A stretch of DNA of 64,000 nucleotides, taken from positions 1-64,000 of the forward strand of contig CAWEQW010000015.1 in assembly GCA_963811365.1 (NCBI GenBank), written 5' to 3'. The notes under the pieces were generated by a model, which saw only the letters and a list, made by a program, of their open reading frames with translations, had not been told where the DNA came from and searched no databases. The translations under genes and the position numbers were made by a program. This DNA is from CAWEQW01 sp963811365. Lineage in GTDB: Bacteria; Actinomycetota; Actinomycetes; Propionibacteriales; Nocardioidaceae. Below, one piece after another: positions 63,993-64,000 of this stretch. Numbering within the stretch: position 1 is the first letter of the stretch; every line of letters begins with the position of its first letter.

Positions 63993-64000
63993 GGCACCAC

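Overview
The window is high-GC DNA with short intergenic gaps, many start/stop overlaps and frequent GTG/TTG starts. It carries actinobacterial marker families: MurT/GatD, a DUF3027/DUF2530 pair, a 13E12 (DUF222-HNH) protein, the XPB-like helicase with its helicase-associated partner, a CGNR zinc-finger protein and a CIRCE-controlled GroEL. The best guess is Nocardioidaceae or a nearby Propionibacteriales lineage. No rRNA, tRNA, CRISPR array, IS element or prophage was recognised.

Left end (1-8800). The first 4.27 kb is a degraded, inverted copy of the next 4.53 kb. The right arm carries intact or nearly intact genes: an ABC exporter permease and ATPase, a divergent MarR-type regulator, and an MGT-like glycosyltransferase. 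The left arm repeats the same order as a mirror image full of small indels. The arms meet at a hairpin near 4268, inside the permease gene. This looks more like a fold-back read or assembly chimera than biology. Positions 1-4267 should not be treated as real genes without raw-read support.

8.8-30 kb is housekeeping and accessory sequence: a frameshifted 13E12 protein, a purine permease, DUF2530 and DUF3027 proteins, an MFS transporter, a cold-shock protein, a HAD-LarE fusion, a secreted subtilase, an acyl-CoA synthetase, a GGCT-fold protein, a fasciclin protein, MurT-GatD (lipid II amidation), and an APC permease coupled to a dimethylargininase. 27.7-43.3 kb holds a helicase-associated/WYL protein, an initiating sugar-phosphate transferase with a long AT-richer leader, a CGNR protein overlapping an XPB-like helicase, a class V aminotransferase, a HelD-type helicase, a P2-type ATPase, an HD hydrolase, a DUF4031-S66 carboxypeptidase fusion, and CutC.

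43.3-53.7 kb is a minus-strand molybdenum hydroxylase cluster. In transcription order it reads GntR regulator, M19 dipeptidase, MocA-like cytidylyltransferase, MoxR ATPase (CoxD), VWA protein (CoxE), XdhC/CoxF, then CoxS, CoxL, CoxM and CoxG. CoxL has the form II loop AYRGAGR, so the substrate may not be CO. 53.8-64 kb holds a MacB/FtsX-like ABC exporter, AlkB, GroEL with two CIRCE operators, OsmC, threonine synthase with a MoaD-like sulfur carrier, a small HExxH protein and a frameshifted trehalose-phosphatase.

Three genes outside the palindrome (near 9411, 43522 and 63235) need a one-base correction to read through. Together with the fold-back end, this suggests an indel-prone long-read assembly. 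One of the three lies in a slippage-prone repeat and could be real.
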